DNA of 64,000 bases, from the NCBI RefSeq assembly GCF_002742385.2, contig NZ_MJBI02000002.1, forward strand, positions 395,953-459,952. Direction: 5' to 3'. Below are positions 53,915-63,646 of the stretch, piece by piece. Both the position numbers and the translations under genes were made by a program. This DNA comes from Macrococcoides goetzii. GTDB lineage: Bacteria > Bacillota > Bacilli > Staphylococcales > Staphylococcaceae. The notes under the pieces are model-generated. The model saw nothing but the letters and a program-made list of their open reading frames with translations, did not search any database and was not told the origin of the DNA. Position 1 is the first letter of the stretch; every line of letters begins with the position of its first letter.

Positions 53915-55474
53915 TTGGAATTATACTTTAACGGTCCAATCTATACGATGAAGCACGATAATGAAACTGTGCAGGCAGTGCTTGTTGATGGCAATCGCAT
54001 AAAAGCGATTTATCAGGAAGTACCAGATTTAAAAGATGTTAAATACATAGATTTAAATGGTAATGCAATGTTTCCAGGTTTTGTAGATACTCATATTCAT
54101 CTTGTTGGAACAGGAATTGCACTGAGAGGTGTTAATTTTAAAGATGACCATGATATAGAAGTAATCATCGAAAAAATTCGTAATGCAACTGAAAATATGG
54201 ATGACGGTAGCTTTTTAATATGCGAAGGGTACAATGAAAATCAATTAGATGGATATAAAATAATGAAAGATGATATTGATGCAATCACTGACAAGAAGGT
54301 GATTATTAAACGTGTTTGCAGACATGCAGCAATCGTTAATTCAAGTGTGTTTGAGTATTTTAATATCAATGACAATGTAGCTGATATGCCAGGTGGTCAT
54401 TATGAGAAGGTAGACGGCGTGTTGAACGGTTGGGTGCATGATAATGCCATGGAAGCAATGTTAGAAGTTGCATCAATAGAAGATGAAGCGTCACTAACAG
54501 GACACGTTGAATATGCAGTACAGCAATTTACGCAAGCAGGTTTAACAGGAGTTCATACAGAGGATCTTGCTTACTATAATGATTTTAAAGATGTGTTGAA
54601 TGCATATAAAAATGTTATTAATAAGGATAATCCTTTTAGATTAAATATTTTACGCCATACGGAGGTCATTGAAGAGGTCGTTCAATATGATTTTGATTAC
54701 AATGATTATTTCAGACCAGATGCGATGAAATTCTATGCAGATGGCGCATTAGGCGGTAGAACTGCTTTATTTAGTGAACCGTATAGTGATGAAGATACGT
54801 ATGGACTCGCAATCTATACGCCAGATGAACTTGCCGAGCAAGTGAAAAAAGCACGAGATTTAGATGTAAATATCGCTGTGCATATGATCGGTGATAAAGC
54901 TGTTGAAATGGTGCTTGATGCGATAGAAGCTCATCCACCACGTAGTGGGCGAGATAGATTGATTCATGTGAGTTTCTTAAGAGAAGATTTAATCGAAAGA
55001 ATGGCGCGTCTTAATATAATATGTGATATACAGCCGATGTTTGTTGCCTCTGACTTTCCATGGGCAATCGAAAGAGTTGGTACTTCGCGTATCCGTTACA
55101 GTTATCCATGGAAGTCATTACTTGATAAAGGTATTATTTGTGGAGGAGGTTCTGATAGCCCGATAGAAGATTTCAGACCACTCTCAGGTATTGCTGCTGC
55201 AATAAATCGTAAAGCAGCAGATGACAAAAGTGATGGCTATAATATGGCCGAAGCACTCAGTGTCTTTGAAGCGATAGCACTTTATACGACTGAAGCGGCT
55301 AAAGTTGCAGATAATATATCAGCATATGGAACGATTGAGGAAGGTAAGATTGCTGATTTTACGATTCTTAAAGAGGACCCTTTTAAAGTGGATCGATATC
55401 AGTTACAGGGTATCGAAGTAGCTGCAACCGTAATTGATGGAAAAATAGTATACCAAGCTGAAAACTTAAAATAA
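53915..55474 (+). CDS. Amidohydrolase, YtcJ type
   Basis: A 519-residue metal-dependent hydrolase of the amidohydrolase superfamily. Metal-ligand motif VDTHIHL lies near residue 46; other marks are IAVHMIGDKAVEMVL, HVSFLRED and GGGSDSPIEDFRPL. It is cytoplasmic. A near ATG lies inside the GGAGGG box, so TTG at 53915 (six bases later) is more likely. The substrate is unknown. Confidence 0.85.
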   Translation: MELYFNGPIYTMKHDNETVQAVLVDGNRIKAIYQEVPDLKDVKYIDLNGNAMFPGFVDTHIHLVGTGIALRGVNFKDDHDIEVIIEKIRNATENMDDGSFLICEGYNENQLDGYKIMKDDIDAITDKKVIIKRVCRHAAIVNSSVFEYFNINDNVADMPGGHYEKVDGVLNGWVHDNAMEAMLEVASIEDEASLTGHVEYAVQQFTQAGLTGVHTEDLAYYNDFKDVLNAYKNVINKDNPFRLNILRHTEVIEEVVQYDFDYNDYFRPDAMKFYADGALGGRTALFSEPYSDEDTYGLAIYTPDELAEQVKKARDLDVNIAVHMIGDKAVEMVLDAIEAHPPRSGRDRLIHVSFLREDLIERMARLNIICDIQPMFVASDFPWAIERVGTSRIRYSYPWKSLLDKGIICGGGSDSPIEDFRPLSGIAAAINRKAADDKSDGYNMAEALSVFEAIALYTTEAAKVADNISAYGTIEEGKIADFTILKEDPFKVDRYQLQGIEVAATVIDGKIVYQAENLK

Positions 55475-55482
55475 CTAATAAA

Positions 55483-55515
55483 GAGCCACACATTTTATTG
55501 TGTGACTCTTTTTAT
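55483..55515. terminator. Bidirectional terminator
   Basis: The stem GAGCCACACA/TGTGTGACTC (one mismatch) with flanking A and T runs separates convergent genes. Confidence 0.85.
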
Positions 55516-55521
55516 ATGCAT

Positions 55522-56496
55522 CTATAATTTCTTTCGCCAGTTATAATCAGAAAGAATCATATCGCCTAATGTATATTCTGGTGACCAGTTAAGCGTAGCA
55601 CGTGCTTTTGTAGCATTCGCTAGCACGAAATCCGGGTCTCCACCACGACGTTCTGATATCTTTTTGTTAAGTGTCAGGCCGGTTACTTTTTGCGCTGCAT
55701 CTACAACTTGTTTTACTGAATAACCTTGCTCTGTACCCAGGTTAAATACAGTTGATGTACCATCGTTAAATAAATAATCCATTCCAAGTTGATGTGCTTT
55801 TGCAAGATCGAAGACATGGATAAAGTCTCGAATACATGTACCATCTTCTGTTTTGTAATCATCGCCAAAGATTTCGAACACTTCTCTTTTTCCGAGCAAT
55901 GTGCTGTTAATAGAAGGGATTAAGTGCGTTGGATTTTTAGTGCGCAGTCCATTAGAGCCATCCAGCATTGCACCAGCCACATTAAAATATCTAAAGATAA
56001 CGTAATTGATACCATATCTTTCGCTTACCCAGTGAATCATTTGTTCGCCGATATGTTTTGATTCAGCGTAAGGGTTGGTTGGAGCAATAGGTGTAGATTC
56101 CACTGCTTTAATATTAAATGAATTATTGCCATAGATAGAAGCAGTTGATGAGAACATAAATTTATTTACACCTTTGTCAGCAACAACACGTAACACACTA
56201 TTTAATCCACATACGTTATGTTCAAAATATTTTAATGGATCTTTTACAGACTCACTCACGACAATCTTTCCAGCACAATGTAAGACTGCATCAATCTGTT
56301 CAACATCAAATATTTTTGAGAACTGTTTCTCATCGCTTACATCACATTGATAAAACTTTGCACGGCTATCAACTGCATCTCTGTGCCCTGTTGATAGGTC
56401 ATCAGCCACAATTACGTTATAATTAGAATTGAGTAACTTTGTAACTGTATGTGATCCGATATAACCAGCACCACCAGTAACCAATATAGTGTTCAT
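55522..56496 (-). CDS. galE: UDP-glucose 4-epimerase
   Basis: A 324-residue extended SDR that interconverts UDP-glucose and UDP-galactose. NAD motif GGAGYIGSH is at about 8-16; the active-site YAESKHIGE and SSTASIYG are present. It supplies galactose units for glycans. ATG follows AAAGGAGA. It has no gal neighbours. Its upstream gap to 56702 has nothing I can name. Confidence 0.95.
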   Translation of the reverse strand: MNTILVTGGAGYIGSHTVTKLLNSNYNVIVADDLSTGHRDAVDSRAKFYQCDVSDEKQFSKIFDVEQIDAVLHCAGKIVVSESVKDPLKYFEHNVCGLNSVLRVVADKGVNKFMFSSTASIYGNNSFNIKAVESTPIAPTNPYAESKHIGEQMIHWVSERYGINYVIFRYFNVAGAMLDGSNGLRTKNPTHLIPSINSTLLGKREVFEIFGDDYKTEDGTCIRDFIHVFDLAKAHQLGMDYLFNDGTSTVFNLGTEQGYSVKQVVDAAQKVTGLTLNKKISERRGGDPDFVLANATKARATLNWSPEYTLGDMILSDYNWRKKL

Positions 56497-56702
56497 GTGT
56501 AAATCTCCTTTAACGATTAAGTTATTCCTTTATTATACAATAAAATTCAATAGAACAAATATTAAAAGTATAAATTTTATTGAAACGTAAAATAAAAACC
56601 TTGTTTATTTTATTTTACACAAAAACGAAATACTTTGTTAATCTATATTTAGATTATTTAACAGAAAAAAGGGAATTGGAAAAATAATGAGGAGGGCAGT
56701 TG

Positions 56703-57173
56703 ATGAAACAATTTAAATTTCCTAAAGGCTCTATATTCACGATTTTATTTGTTTTGTCAGTTGTATTAATCTCCGGTGCCTCATTTATTTTGATGATCAC
56801 GTTTGGTATGTATGGTTTGAGTCGTATCCTTATATATTTTAGACTGGCTGAATTTACGTATAATGAGAATGTGATGGATAATAGTTTCTATTATGGTTCC
56901 TATATTGCGATAGGCTATTTCCTGCTCGTTGTCATAGAATATATATTAGATGACGTAAAACGCATGCAGTCTGATAATAAATATTTTCAAGGATGGTATT
57001 TCCATCTATTGACGATTGGTTTATCAACAATCGTGTTTTATTTTGGTGTTCATATTAACTACCAGCATATTAAGATTAATTTCTTTGTTATACTGGCAGT
57101 CATAAGCTTACTTTATTACTTAACTGAAATATTCTATCCTGATAGTGAAGATTTGAATAAAGAAGATGACTAG
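56703..57173 (+). CDS. Small four-helix membrane protein (possibly DUF2975)
   Basis: A 156-residue protein with four hydrophobic helices and an acidic C-terminal tail. The pattern resembles DUF2975 proteins, which are often encoded with a small helix-turn-helix regulator; here the next gene is a MarR protein. ATG is seven bases from GAGGAGG. The family call is tentative. Confidence 0.55.
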   Translation: MKQFKFPKGSIFTILFVLSVVLISGASFILMITFGMYGLSRILIYFRLAEFTYNENVMDNSFYYGSYIAIGYFLLVVIEYILDDVKRMQSDNKYFQGWYFHLLTIGLSTIVFYFGVHINYQHIKINFFVILAVISLLYYLTEIFYPDSEDLNKEDD

Positions 57174-57191
57174 TACTTCAGTGCTAGTCTA

Positions 57192-57225
57192 TTGACATTT
57201 ATCAGTTTAATGTTAAACTGATAAA
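57192..57225 (+). promoter_or_regulatory. Promoter with 28-bp palindromic operator of the MarR gene
   Basis: The -35 TTGACA (57192-57197) is followed by a perfect palindrome with 13-bp arms, 57198-57210 and 57213-57225, around TG. It covers the spacer and the -10 (TAAACT, 57214-57219), as expected for autoregulation by the dimeric MarR protein. Confidence 0.82.
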
Positions 57226-57237
57226 TGAGGTGAGAAG

Positions 57238-57648
57238 ATGGAAACCAATAGAAGTTATCTTGTATGGCTTAATATGGCGCGTATTTATAACGATATTCTG
57301 AAAGAAATTAATGAACAATTAAAGGAAACAGGATATTCATCAAGTCACTTCGACTGTTTGAATCAAATAGATATTCATCCTGGTTGTACACAAAATGAAT
57401 TATCTGAATTAATGTTTGTCACGAAAGGGAACATTACGCATTTGCTTAAGAAATTAGAAGCAGATGGGTTAATAGAACGTTCGCAGGAATGGAAGGTGAA
57501 ACATATACGATTGACCCACAAAGGAAAACGTGTTGTTGAAACACTGAGACCTAAACACACTGCATTGCAGGAAGAACTTTTCAGTGGCCTTGATCAGGAT
57601 GAACAAAAAGAATTATTACAGTTGCTTCGAAAGATAAAACATAAATAA
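57238..57648 (+). CDS. MarR-family regulator (possibly MhqR-like)
   Basis: A 136-residue winged-helix regulator with the MarR recognition segment FVTKGNITHLLKKLEADGLIERSQEWKVKHIRLTHKG, quoted as FVTKGNITHLLKKLEADGL. It lies 81 bases before a ring-cleaving dioxygenase gene, the same pairing as MhqR with quinone-responsive genes in Bacillus and Staphylococcus. It probably represses itself through the palindrome upstream. ATG follows GAGGTGAG. Confidence 0.8.
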   Translation: METNRSYLVWLNMARIYNDILKEINEQLKETGYSSSHFDCLNQIDIHPGCTQNELSELMFVTKGNITHLLKKLEADGLIERSQEWKVKHIRLTHKGKRVVETLRPKHTALQEELFSGLDQDEQKELLQLLRKIKHK

Positions 57649-57729
57649 TCTCGAAACGGGAATAAATTTAATATAAAACTTTAATATAATCTTTAACATA
57701 AAATTTAAAATTAAAAGAGGTAGATAATC

Positions 57730-58704
57730 ATGAGAAAAATATTAGGACAACATCATGCATCAGGTATTACAAAAGATGCTGCAAAAAATTTAGTATTTTA
57801 CACTGAAATATTAGGTATGCGTTTAGTGAAGAAGACAGTAAACCAGGATGATCCGTCAATGTATCATCTTTTTTATGCAGATGGCGTTGCAAATCCGGGT
57901 ACGGACATTACATTCTTTGAAATACCGAACGTCGGCAGCACATATCGCGGGACAAATAGTATTTCGCAAATAGCATTGCGCGTAAAAAGCGATGAAGCGA
58001 TACATTATTTTAAAGAACGCTTTGAGCAATACAATGTACAACATGATGCACCGATTGAGATTAACGGTAGACTAACATTAGAATTTGAAGATTTTGAAGG
58101 TCAACGACTCGCGTTAGTTTCTGACCGTACAAATGCAGGTGTAGCTGCAGGAACACCATGGGAAAAAAGTGTTGTACCAGTTGAATTTGGTATTACTGGC
58201 CTTGGTCCGTTTAAGATGGATGTCCAGGATGCAGAAGGATTTAGCAGTGTATTAACTGAAATATTTGACTATAGAAGTACAGGATCGTTTGTGCATCCAG
58301 TTACACAGCAAGAAATACTAACGTTTAGTTCAGACCTTGGTGGCACTGGCGATGAATTGCAAGTAGTGCATAACACTGAAGCGAAAGAACGTCCAGGTAA
58401 AGGAAGTATGCATCATATAGCATTACGTGTTAAAGATGAAGATGAATTACAAGAGTGGATAGATTTTATTAAAGAAAATAATATACCATCTAGTGGTTTC
58501 GTAGATCGTCATTTCTTTAAATCGCTTTATATAAGAACGCGACAAGGCATATTGATAGAACTTGCAACGGATGGTCCGGGATTTGATGTTAATGAACCAC
58601 TTGAATCATTAGGTGAAAGTTTATCTTTACCACCATTTCTTGAAGCAAAGCGCGAATGGATTGAATCACAGGTGAAACCGTTACCTGAAGTGAAACATTT
58701 ATAA
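57730..58704 (+). CDS. Ring-cleaving (VOC) dioxygenase, MhqO-like
   Basis: A 324-residue protein with two double-VOC halves. The first has HHASGITKDAAKNLVFYTEILG and the second HHIALRVKDEDELQEW; the metal ligands are His in GQHHAS and MHHIALR and Glu in GILIELATDGPGF. Homologues such as MhqO and MhqE cleave quinones or catechols and belong to quinone-resistance operons. No esterase partner is adjacent. ATG follows AAAGAGGT. Confidence 0.83.
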   Translation: MRKILGQHHASGITKDAAKNLVFYTEILGMRLVKKTVNQDDPSMYHLFYADGVANPGTDITFFEIPNVGSTYRGTNSISQIALRVKSDEAIHYFKERFEQYNVQHDAPIEINGRLTLEFEDFEGQRLALVSDRTNAGVAAGTPWEKSVVPVEFGITGLGPFKMDVQDAEGFSSVLTEIFDYRSTGSFVHPVTQQEILTFSSDLGGTGDELQVVHNTEAKERPGKGSMHHIALRVKDEDELQEWIDFIKENNIPSSGFVDRHFFKSLYIRTRQGILIELATDGPGFDVNEPLESLGESLSLPPFLEAKREWIESQVKPLPEVKHL

Positions 58705-58710
58705 TATTTT

Positions 58711-58755
58711 AAAAAAAGATGGCTGATCAGATTAATTGATCAGTCATCTTTTTAA
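58711..58755. terminator. Bidirectional terminator
   Basis: A long stem AAAGATGGCTGATCA/TGATCAGTCATCTTT with one mismatch separates convergent genes. Confidence 0.88.
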
Positions 58756-60213
58756 TTATGCTTCTTTTTCGCAATATACAGACACACTGCCTGGATTTAC
58801 TTTGAAGATGCCATTACCTTCTTCATCGATAACCACACCTTCTTCAATGGTGTCGGTATAGTCATACCACGTTTGTCCGGCACGATCTTCGCCAACAAAC
58901 ATTTGTTTTTCAGCAGGTTGTTCGCTGTTATTAAGGATGACAGCACATCCTGATTTATCTTCAGCATATCCACGTCTAACCCAACCGACAACATTTGGAT
59001 GATCGAAGTAATCATCTTGCTGACCATAAGCTTTTAATTTACGGACATAGAGTAAAGGATCGATCGCCATCTGTTTACCATCAATTGGATTTTCTCCGCC
59101 AATACCATAATAATCGCCATAGAATACACATGGGAAACCATCTTCACGAAGTAAGATAAGGGCGTATGCAGATTGTTTAAACCAATCTTTAACAAATGAT
59201 TCTAAAGCTTCTCCTGGTTGCGAATCATGATTGTCTACAAAGGTTACTGCATGCTCAGGATTCTCTTTCACTAAAGTGCCATCAAATATTTGACGTAGAT
59301 CATAAGCAGCGCCACCTTCTGAAGCAGCTTTAAAGTTAAAGTGTAGTCTCACATCGAATAAATCTAAGCTGTATTCTGCTTCATCTAAAAAGTTCTCATT
59401 CACTTCAAGGTCTGGATTCCAGAATTCACCGACAAAATAGAAATCTTGACCGCGATGTTCGCGCATTGCATGTACAAAGTCACGTATAAAATAACTTTCA
59501 ATATGTTTTACTGCATCAAGACGCATACCATCAATATTTAATGTATCGATAAACCATTTACCCCAATTAATTGTCTCTTCGCGTACGTCGGGATGTTGAT
59601 AATCCACATTTGTAAACATCAGATAATCAAAGTTACCTTTTTCCTGATCGACATTTTCATTCCAGTCTTTATTTTCACCTAAAATTTTAAATATACCTGT
59701 TCGTCCTGTACGATGGTCATAATCAGTACCATTGAAATGTGTATAGTTCCATTCGAACGCACTGTATTTTTTATTACGACCCGGGAAATAGAATTTTGTA
59801 AACGCATCGATATCAAATGGTTCAGAAATTTCATGATTTCTGTCATTCGAATCAACTTCTACAACGCGTACTGTTTCAGCTTCATCAGCACCTGCTTTAT
59901 GATTTAGAACGACATCTGCATAAACTTTAATGTCTTGTTCATGAAGTGCTTCGATTGCTGCGATTAATTCTTCTTTTGTACCGTATTTTGTTCGAACCTG
60001 TCCTTTTTGGTCGAATTCTCCTAAGTCGTATAAATCATATACGCTATAGCCGGTATTCATGACGTGATCTGCTTTCGTTGCGGGTGGTAACCAGATTGCA
60101 TTAAATCCTTTTTCTTTGAGTGATGCAGCTTCATCCTTTAATCTGTTCCAGTGATTACCGTCATCGTTTGAATGCCATTCAAAGTATTGCATAATTGTGT
60201 AGTTTTTAGTCAT
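58756..60213 (-). CDS. amy: Cytoplasmic alpha-amylase (GH13)
   Basis: A 485-residue alpha-amylase without a signal peptide, so intracellular. The catalytic residues are Asp233 (nucleophile, MRLDAVKHI), Glu263 (VGEFW) and Asp330 (VDNHDSQ). It hydrolyses alpha-1,4-glucans, probably maltodextrins or glycogen fragments. ATG follows AAAGGAGA. It has no maltose genes beside it. Confidence 0.93.
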   Translation of the reverse strand: MTKNYTIMQYFEWHSNDDGNHWNRLKDEAASLKEKGFNAIWLPPATKADHVMNTGYSVYDLYDLGEFDQKGQVRTKYGTKEELIAAIEALHEQDIKVYADVVLNHKAGADEAETVRVVEVDSNDRNHEISEPFDIDAFTKFYFPGRNKKYSAFEWNYTHFNGTDYDHRTGRTGIFKILGENKDWNENVDQEKGNFDYLMFTNVDYQHPDVREETINWGKWFIDTLNIDGMRLDAVKHIESYFIRDFVHAMREHRGQDFYFVGEFWNPDLEVNENFLDEAEYSLDLFDVRLHFNFKAASEGGAAYDLRQIFDGTLVKENPEHAVTFVDNHDSQPGEALESFVKDWFKQSAYALILLREDGFPCVFYGDYYGIGGENPIDGKQMAIDPLLYVRKLKAYGQQDDYFDHPNVVGWVRRGYAEDKSGCAVILNNSEQPAEKQMFVGEDRAGQTWYDYTDTIEEGVVIDEEGNGIFKVNPGSVSVYCEKEA

Positions 60214-60384
60214 AGTGTTCTCCTTTAAATGTGTACGATATGTATATCTTCGTTATTTTCAATTTAATCCGTAATCTATTATAGCCCTTTTAATAGAATA
60301 TAACCTAGAATAAGAAATTAATTTATACAAAGTGACAATCTTTTGTTAAACTATAGCTATTAGAAATAAGAAGGAGCGTTTATT

Positions 60385-61443
60385 GTGCTGACTAAAGAAC
60401 AAGTTATTGAATTAATCGAAAAGTTAAATGATCCAGTTGTGAATCTTCCGTTAAAAGAAACTGGTGGGGTAAAGGAAGTTTCAATTAAAGAAGAGAAAAA
60501 TCATGTTTCATTAAAGATCGGTATCGCGAAGCTTGGTGGACAAGAACAGCTTGATCTACAAATGAAGATCGTTGAAGTATTAAAAGAAAATGGAGCAAAT
60601 ACTGTTGGGCTTCGTTTCGAACAATTAGATGACGAAGCTTTAGAACAATTCCGTGGCCAGTCATCTTCTGAAATCGAACGATTAATTTCACCGGATGATA
60701 AAGTGAATTTTATTGCGATTGCTTCTGGTAAAGGCGGCGTAGGTAAATCTACAGTTTCTGTTAACTTAGCAGTTGCTTTAGCACGCTTAGGAAAACGTGT
60801 TGGGCTAGTTGATGCGGATATTTACGGATTTAGTGTACCTGATATGATGGGGATTTCAGAAAAACCTGAAATTGAAGGGAATAGAATTAAACCAGTTGAG
60901 CGTTTCGGGGTAAAAGTTATTTCAATGGCATTTTTCGTAGAAGAGAACACACCAGTTATCTGGCGTGGTCCAATGTTAGGTAAAATGATCAATAACTTCT
61001 TCCAGGAAGTAAATTGGGGAGAGTTAGACTATATCCTTTTAGATTTACCACCAGGTACAGGGGACGTTGCGCTTGATGTACATACAATGTTGCCGAAGAG
61101 TAAAGAAATTATTGTAACAACGCCTCATCCGACAGCAGCATTTGTTGCAGCGCGTGCGGGTGCTATGGCATTACATACTGATCATGAAATATTAGGTGTA
61201 GTGGAGAACATGTCATACTTTGAAAGCAAAGTGACAGGAGAGAAAGAATATGTGTTTGGTAAAGGTGGCGGAGAGAAATTAGCATCTGAGTTAAACACAG
61301 AATTAATCGGCCAATTACCACTTGCACAACCTGACTGGACTGAAGAAGCATTTGCACCGTCAGTTTATGCTGAAGATCATCAACTAGGTCAAATTTATTT
61401 AAATATGGCAGAGCGCATTATTAATAAAACAGAAGAAAAGTAA
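60385..61443 (+). CDS. salA: Mrp/NBP35-type ATPase (SalA-like)
   Basis: A 352-residue P-loop ATPase. An N-terminal DUF59-like region precedes ASGKGGVGKST (about 113-123) and the later DLPPGTGD. The C-terminal CxxC that carries iron-sulphur clusters in Mrp/ApbC is not present (NMSYFESKVTGEKEY instead), as in Bacillus SalA, a regulator of protease expression. GTG start follows AAGGAG. The kbaA-like gene follows 12 bases later. Confidence 0.9.
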   Translation: MLTKEQVIELIEKLNDPVVNLPLKETGGVKEVSIKEEKNHVSLKIGIAKLGGQEQLDLQMKIVEVLKENGANTVGLRFEQLDDEALEQFRGQSSSEIERLISPDDKVNFIAIASGKGGVGKSTVSVNLAVALARLGKRVGLVDADIYGFSVPDMMGISEKPEIEGNRIKPVERFGVKVISMAFFVEENTPVIWRGPMLGKMINNFFQEVNWGELDYILLDLPPGTGDVALDVHTMLPKSKEIIVTTPHPTAAFVAARAGAMALHTDHEILGVVENMSYFESKVTGEKEYVFGKGGGEKLASELNTELIGQLPLAQPDWTEEAFAPSVYAEDHQLGQIYLNMAERIINKTEEK

Positions 61444-61455
61444 TGAGGTATTAAA

Positions 61456-62187
61456 GTGACTTTAAAGAATTTAGGTAAATTTTACGGTATTACTTTATTA
61501 ATCGGCCTTGTTTGTACAGTGCTTGTCAGTTTAGTTTTCGGATATGACAAACTGACAGTTTACTTAGTGAAAGGTGAAATGGGTGAATTTTTAGCCGCAT
61601 TAGTTTGGTTTATGGGTTATGGGTTGCTGATTGCATCAATTTCTCAGCTGGCATTTTTTGCATATCTTTTTATTCATCAAATGGGTCAAGGCATATTCAA
61701 GAACGGATGGAATGCTATTCAGGTCGTAATTATTTTGTTTGCGATAATTGATTTAGTGTATTTCAGATATTTACGTTTCGGTAAACAGGACGGAGATATC
61801 TTGAAATTTATCTGGATTCCATTGCTTATCGTTATTTTTGGAGTTGCAGTTGCAATTTATAAGAATAAACTTACAGGAAAGAATGTATTTATTCCGGCAA
61901 TGTTCTTTATGGTTGTGATGACAACTGTAGAATTGATTCCATTTTTAAAAGTTAAAGATATGATGTGGCTATACTGCACGATATTTAGTTTACTGTTATG
62001 CAATGCATTTCAGCTATTATCTTTACCGAAGTATAATCGCTTATCATATGAAGAACGTAAAGCGCGTAAAATAGCGCGAGGTACATGGGAAGAACCTGTT
62101 ATTGAAACAGTACAGAATACAAAACAGTCAAAATCAACACAGGTTGTATCGCATAAGAAAAAGAAATCGAATAGAAAGAAAAGATAA
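61456..62187 (+). CDS. kbaA: KbaA-like membrane protein
   Basis: A 243-residue membrane protein with six or seven helices and a basic C-terminus, resembling Bacillus KbaA, which activates the sporulation kinase KinB and is also next to salA. There is no sporulation machinery in this lineage, so the protein must have another role. GTG start after TGAGG. Confidence 0.8.
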   Translation: MTLKNLGKFYGITLLIGLVCTVLVSLVFGYDKLTVYLVKGEMGEFLAALVWFMGYGLLIASISQLAFFAYLFIHQMGQGIFKNGWNAIQVVIILFAIIDLVYFRYLRFGKQDGDILKFIWIPLLIVIFGVAVAIYKNKLTGKNVFIPAMFFMVVMTTVELIPFLKVKDMMWLYCTIFSLLLCNAFQLLSLPKYNRLSYEERKARKIARGTWEEPVIETVQNTKQSKSTQVVSHKKKKSNRKKR

Positions 62188-62219
62188 ATCAGATTAGACG
62201 CAAGTTTAATCTGATTTTT
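62188..62219 (+). terminator. Rho-independent terminator
   Basis: The stem ATCAGATTA/TAATCTGAT is followed by TTTTT. Confidence 0.85.
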
Positions 62220-62235
62220 CCTATGGAGGGATAAG

Positions 62236-63543
62236 ATGAAAAGAGGATTAATTAGTGCATTAGTGATTATTATGTTTATGAGTGCGATTGAAACATCAAT
62301 AATTTCACTCGCAACACCCGCGATAGGGAAAGATTTAAATGCAACAAAGTCACTCGCATTGATTTTCACTACTTATATGATAGCAATTGTAATTGTAACA
62401 CCTATTGTTGGAGAATTGATGAAGCGGCTAGGTGCTAAAAGGTTAATGATACTCGGTATTATTGTTTTTATAATCGGTAGTATGTTATCTGGACTATCGT
62501 TTACATTTGAAATGTTGCTTGCATCAAGATTAGTGCAAGGGTTAGGTGCAGGAATTATGATGACGATGGGGAATATCATACCGAAGATAGCGTTTGAAAT
62601 TCCTTACCGCTATAAGGTGATGGGAATCGTTGGATCGGTATGGGGTATCTCTAGTATCGTCGGTCCGATACTCGGTGGACTTATTTTGACGTATCTTAAT
62701 TGGAGTTATTTATTCTACGTCAATGTTCCATTAGCACTTTTAGCAATTGTCCTGGTCATTAAATATTTTAAGTTTGAAGAAATGAAACAGGAAAGTAAAT
62801 TTGATTTTAAAGGATTGATATACTTTTATATCTTTCTTGGAAGCTTGCTTTGTGCATTATTAATAGAAACACATTGGTTTATTCATGCTGCTTTATTTAT
62901 TTTGGCGATGATGATATTAATCATATTCATAAAATATGAAAGCAGACTAAATGAACCGTTTATCCCAGTGAAAGCATTTAATAAGAGAATCGGGATCGTG
63001 ATGGGTACGGATATGCTATATGCGATTATCATGATGGGGACAAATATTTTTCTGCCGATTTACCTTCAGACAGAAAAGGGGTTAAGTCCGTTGCTTGCAG
63101 GACTGACTACGTTTACGATTTCGATATTCTGGTTGCTTTCAACATTTATATTGAAAACGCTTGAAACAAAACTTACGATACAACGTGTCTATCAATTAAG
63201 TTTCTTATATATGATTATCGGAAGTTTGATCATATTCATTTTTGATCATGCGATAGCTGTAACGATCGCATCAGCATTTTTAGGCTTATCTTTTGGTACA
63301 GTTTTTACAAAGAATATTGTAACGATACAGGAAAGTGCAGCGCCTCATCAATTAGGCAGTATGATGAGCACTTATAGTCTGCTTAAATTTATTGGATCAA
63401 CGACAGGATCGATTATTATGTCTTTCTTCTATTACAGTAATGTATTTACTACGATAGATAATAATATGGCATTTGGTATTTTAGTGGCCTCACTCTTAAT
63501 CATCATCTATCAATTCGTCTTTAAAAATAAGGTAGTTCATTAA
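62236..63543 (+). CDS. MFS multidrug exporter (DHA2/EmrB-QacA-like)
   Basis: A 435-residue protein with about 12-14 membrane helices. It has the DHA2 marks IETSIISLATPAIGKDL, VGELMKRLGAKRLMI and the antiporter motif GSVWGISSIVGPILGG. It is shorter than typical QacA (about 510), consistent with a related subgroup. Substrates unknown. ATG follows TGGAGGG. A terminator follows. Confidence 0.86.
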   Translation: MKRGLISALVIIMFMSAIETSIISLATPAIGKDLNATKSLALIFTTYMIAIVIVTPIVGELMKRLGAKRLMILGIIVFIIGSMLSGLSFTFEMLLASRLVQGLGAGIMMTMGNIIPKIAFEIPYRYKVMGIVGSVWGISSIVGPILGGLILTYLNWSYLFYVNVPLALLAIVLVIKYFKFEEMKQESKFDFKGLIYFYIFLGSLLCALLIETHWFIHAALFILAMMILIIFIKYESRLNEPFIPVKAFNKRIGIVMGTDMLYAIIMMGTNIFLPIYLQTEKGLSPLLAGLTTFTISIFWLLSTFILKTLETKLTIQRVYQLSFLYMIIGSLIIFIFDHAIAVTIASAFLGLSFGTVFTKNIVTIQESAAPHQLGSMMSTYSLLKFIGSTTGSIIMSFFYYSNVFTTIDNNMAFGILVASLLIIIYQFVFKNKVVH

Positions 63544-63548
63544 TCATT

Positions 63549-63586
63549 ACAGCGATTGAATGCTCGTTCAATCGCTGTTTTATTTT
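63549..63586 (+). terminator. Rho-independent terminator
   Basis: A perfect 12-bp stem ACAGCGATTGAA/TTCAATCGCTGT is followed by TTTTATTTT. Confidence 0.92.
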
Positions 63587-63646
63587 GCCTAGCAATAAGC
63601 ATTCCGTAATTAATTTTAAAATAAACAAAAAAGTTGTAAAAAAGTA

